A stretch of 14,428 bases of DNA, from positions 1 to 14,428 of the forward strand of contig JANBQS010000621.1 of NCBI GenBank assembly GCA_027577415.1, written 5' to 3'. Shown piece after piece: positions 13,572-14,428 of the stretch; positions within the stretch are counted from its first letter, which is position 1, and each line of letters begins with the position of its first letter. A program made the translations under genes and the position numbers. Origin of the DNA: Coemansia sp. RSA 922 (Eukaryota > Kickxellomycota > Kickxellomycetes > Kickxellales > Kickxellaceae). A model generated the notes under the pieces. The model was not told the DNA's origin. It ran no database searches and saw only the letters and a program-made list of their open reading frames with translations.

Positions 13572-14428
13572 CTACGCCGTGCTAGGCTGCTTGCCCTTGT
13601 CGTCGCTGTCAGTCAGGCCCAGTTGCCATGCCGGAATAGTCGGCGTTGGAATAGAGGCCGACGAGGGAGAGCCATATTCTCCAGTTGACAGGCTCGTGTC
13701 TTCGCCCTCCGGCAGTAGAGGCGACGCGTTCAGACTACGGTCAGGTGACCCGCTAGTAGCAACATTAGCCACAGACGGCGTCGTTGGGCGCGCTGCTGGC
13801 GACGAGCCATAGGCAGGCACGCGGCGACTAAGCAGCAGCGACCGCAGACTGCGAATGTCAGACTGCACGTCAGCCACGCTCGTGGTCCCAGACTTTGCCA
13901 TCTTGGACGACAGCGCCGAAGTCTCTCTTTGCAGGTCTTCCAGCGTTATCTGTAGACGGCGCGCCGAAGAGTTGCGCTCAATCTCTTGCTCCGAGATCTT
14001 GTCCATGACAGCCGCCATGCCTTCAATGGCATCTGTGGTCTTTTGCGACTGCCGCGCAATAGTATCGAGAATCCTCGTGGTAGACTCGCTCAGAGCCTCG
14101 AGCTGCTTTCGCGTAAGCTCATTCTGCTCCACTAGCAGCTTCTTTTCCTCTTCCAGCCGCCGGTTGTCATCGCGTGCTAGCAGCATCGGCCGGATGTACT
14201 TTATCGCTAGCATATACAGTCCGTATCCAAGACCACCCGCAACCACTGCTGCGATAAAGTAGTCCTTCCAGTCCAGGTGTGGGCGCGGCGGAGCAACGGG
14301 CGGTGTCAGCGGCTGGGCATACCCGTAGACAGGTGCCGGACCGCTGCCGCTTCGTGTGGCAACAGTGCCATCGGCCTGCTGTCCTTCGGATGTGGTGTGG
14401 TGGTTCTTGGCCCGAGCCAGGGCGTCCT
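13572..14428 (-). CDS. PEX14: Peroxisomal membrane protein PEX14, N-terminus beyond window
   Basis: Docking factor for the PEX5 and PEX7 import receptors on the peroxisome membrane. 284 codons are visible and the frame is still open at the right edge, so the conserved N-terminal PEX5/PEX19-binding domain lies outside. GTG 14246, inside the membrane segment, is not a start. After a Pro/Ala-rich linker comes DWKDYFIAAVVAGGLGYGLY (visible residues about 52-71) with a hydrophobic helix to about 78, the signature PEX14 membrane segment. A long coiled coil follows (about 86-180, RRLEEEKKLLVEQNELTRK and onward). The C-terminal part is Ser/Pro-rich and disordered, ending with the fungal-style IPAWQL and a short acidic/basic tail. 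It converges on PTPS with 81 bp between the stops. Confidence 0.94.
   Translation of the reverse strand, partial: DALARAKNHHTTSEGQQADGTVATRSGSGPAPVYGYAQPLTPPVAPPRPHLDWKDYFIAAVVAGGLGYGLYMLAIKYIRPMLLARDDNRRLEEEKKLLVEQNELTRKQLEALSESTTRILDTIARQSQKTTDAIEGMAAVMDKISEQEIERNSSARRLQITLEDLQRETSALSSKMAKSGTTSVADVQSDIRSLRSLLLSRRVPAYGSSPAARPTTPSVANVATSGSPDRSLNASPLLPEGEDTSLSTGEYGSPSSASIPTPTIPAWQLGLTDSDDKGKQPSTA

Noticed and set aside
13572..14246. PEX14 starting at GTG 14246
   Set aside because: That codon is inside the membrane helix; the frame continues upstream through DWKDYF to the window edge.
1..14428. tRNA, rRNA, transposon or CRISPR sequences
   Set aside because: I looked for B-box-like GGTTCGAATCC, terminal repeats, transposase-like products and regular repeats and saw none.

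Overview
This window looks like nuclear DNA from a compact, intron-poor fungus. The evidence is a PEX14 peroxin with a fungal-style layout, an acetyl-CoA synthetase of the FacA/Acs type, yeast-like nucleolar factors (NOC2, SOF1), LSM1 and REX2. Intergenic gaps are short and only one coding intron is seen. A biopterin-synthesis enzyme (PTPS) together with an F-box/LRR-type orphan suggests an early-diverging lineage; a Kickxellales (Coemansia-like) fungus is my best guess, but this is an inference from gene style and not proven by the sequence.

Layout, left to right. (1) 1-2156: an unrecognised plus-strand ORF (48-560), open to the left edge, converges on two tandem minus-strand oligoribonuclease genes. 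One is a divergent copy with a basic N-terminal extension (578-1231); the other is the canonical REX2 (1368-1928). (2) 2157-5566: acetyl-CoA synthetase on the minus strand with about 1.4 kb of upstream DNA. That DNA holds two TATA boxes, a candidate 5'UTR intron, three GCGGGG boxes and, about 1 kb upstream, a dense cluster of GATA-factor sites. (3) 5567-7937: two minus-strand genes, a short RS/SP/His-rich FAM133-like nuclear protein and an F-box-like protein with leucine-rich segments. (4) 7938-8403: a divergent promoter with a 23-bp palindrome and an opposed CCAAT pair, leading to LSM1 (8404-8814). (5) 8871-12774: NOC2 (minus) and SOF1 (plus), two ribosome-assembly factors, diverging from a 280-bp promoter that carries an A13 and a T19 tract. 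SOF1 has an intron placed immediately after its start codon. (6) 13038-14428: 6-pyruvoyltetrahydropterin synthase (plus) converging on PEX14 (minus), which runs off the right edge.

Functional grouping: RNA turnover (two REX2-type nucleases, LSM1), ribosome assembly (NOC2, SOF1), acetate and peroxisomal carbon metabolism (ACS, PEX14) and pteridine synthesis (PTPS). Apart from the NOC2/SOF1 pair I see no clustering by pathway. No tRNA, rRNA, CRISPR array or transposon was recognised. I found no clear new multi-gene system; the most interesting material is gene structure and regulatory DNA.
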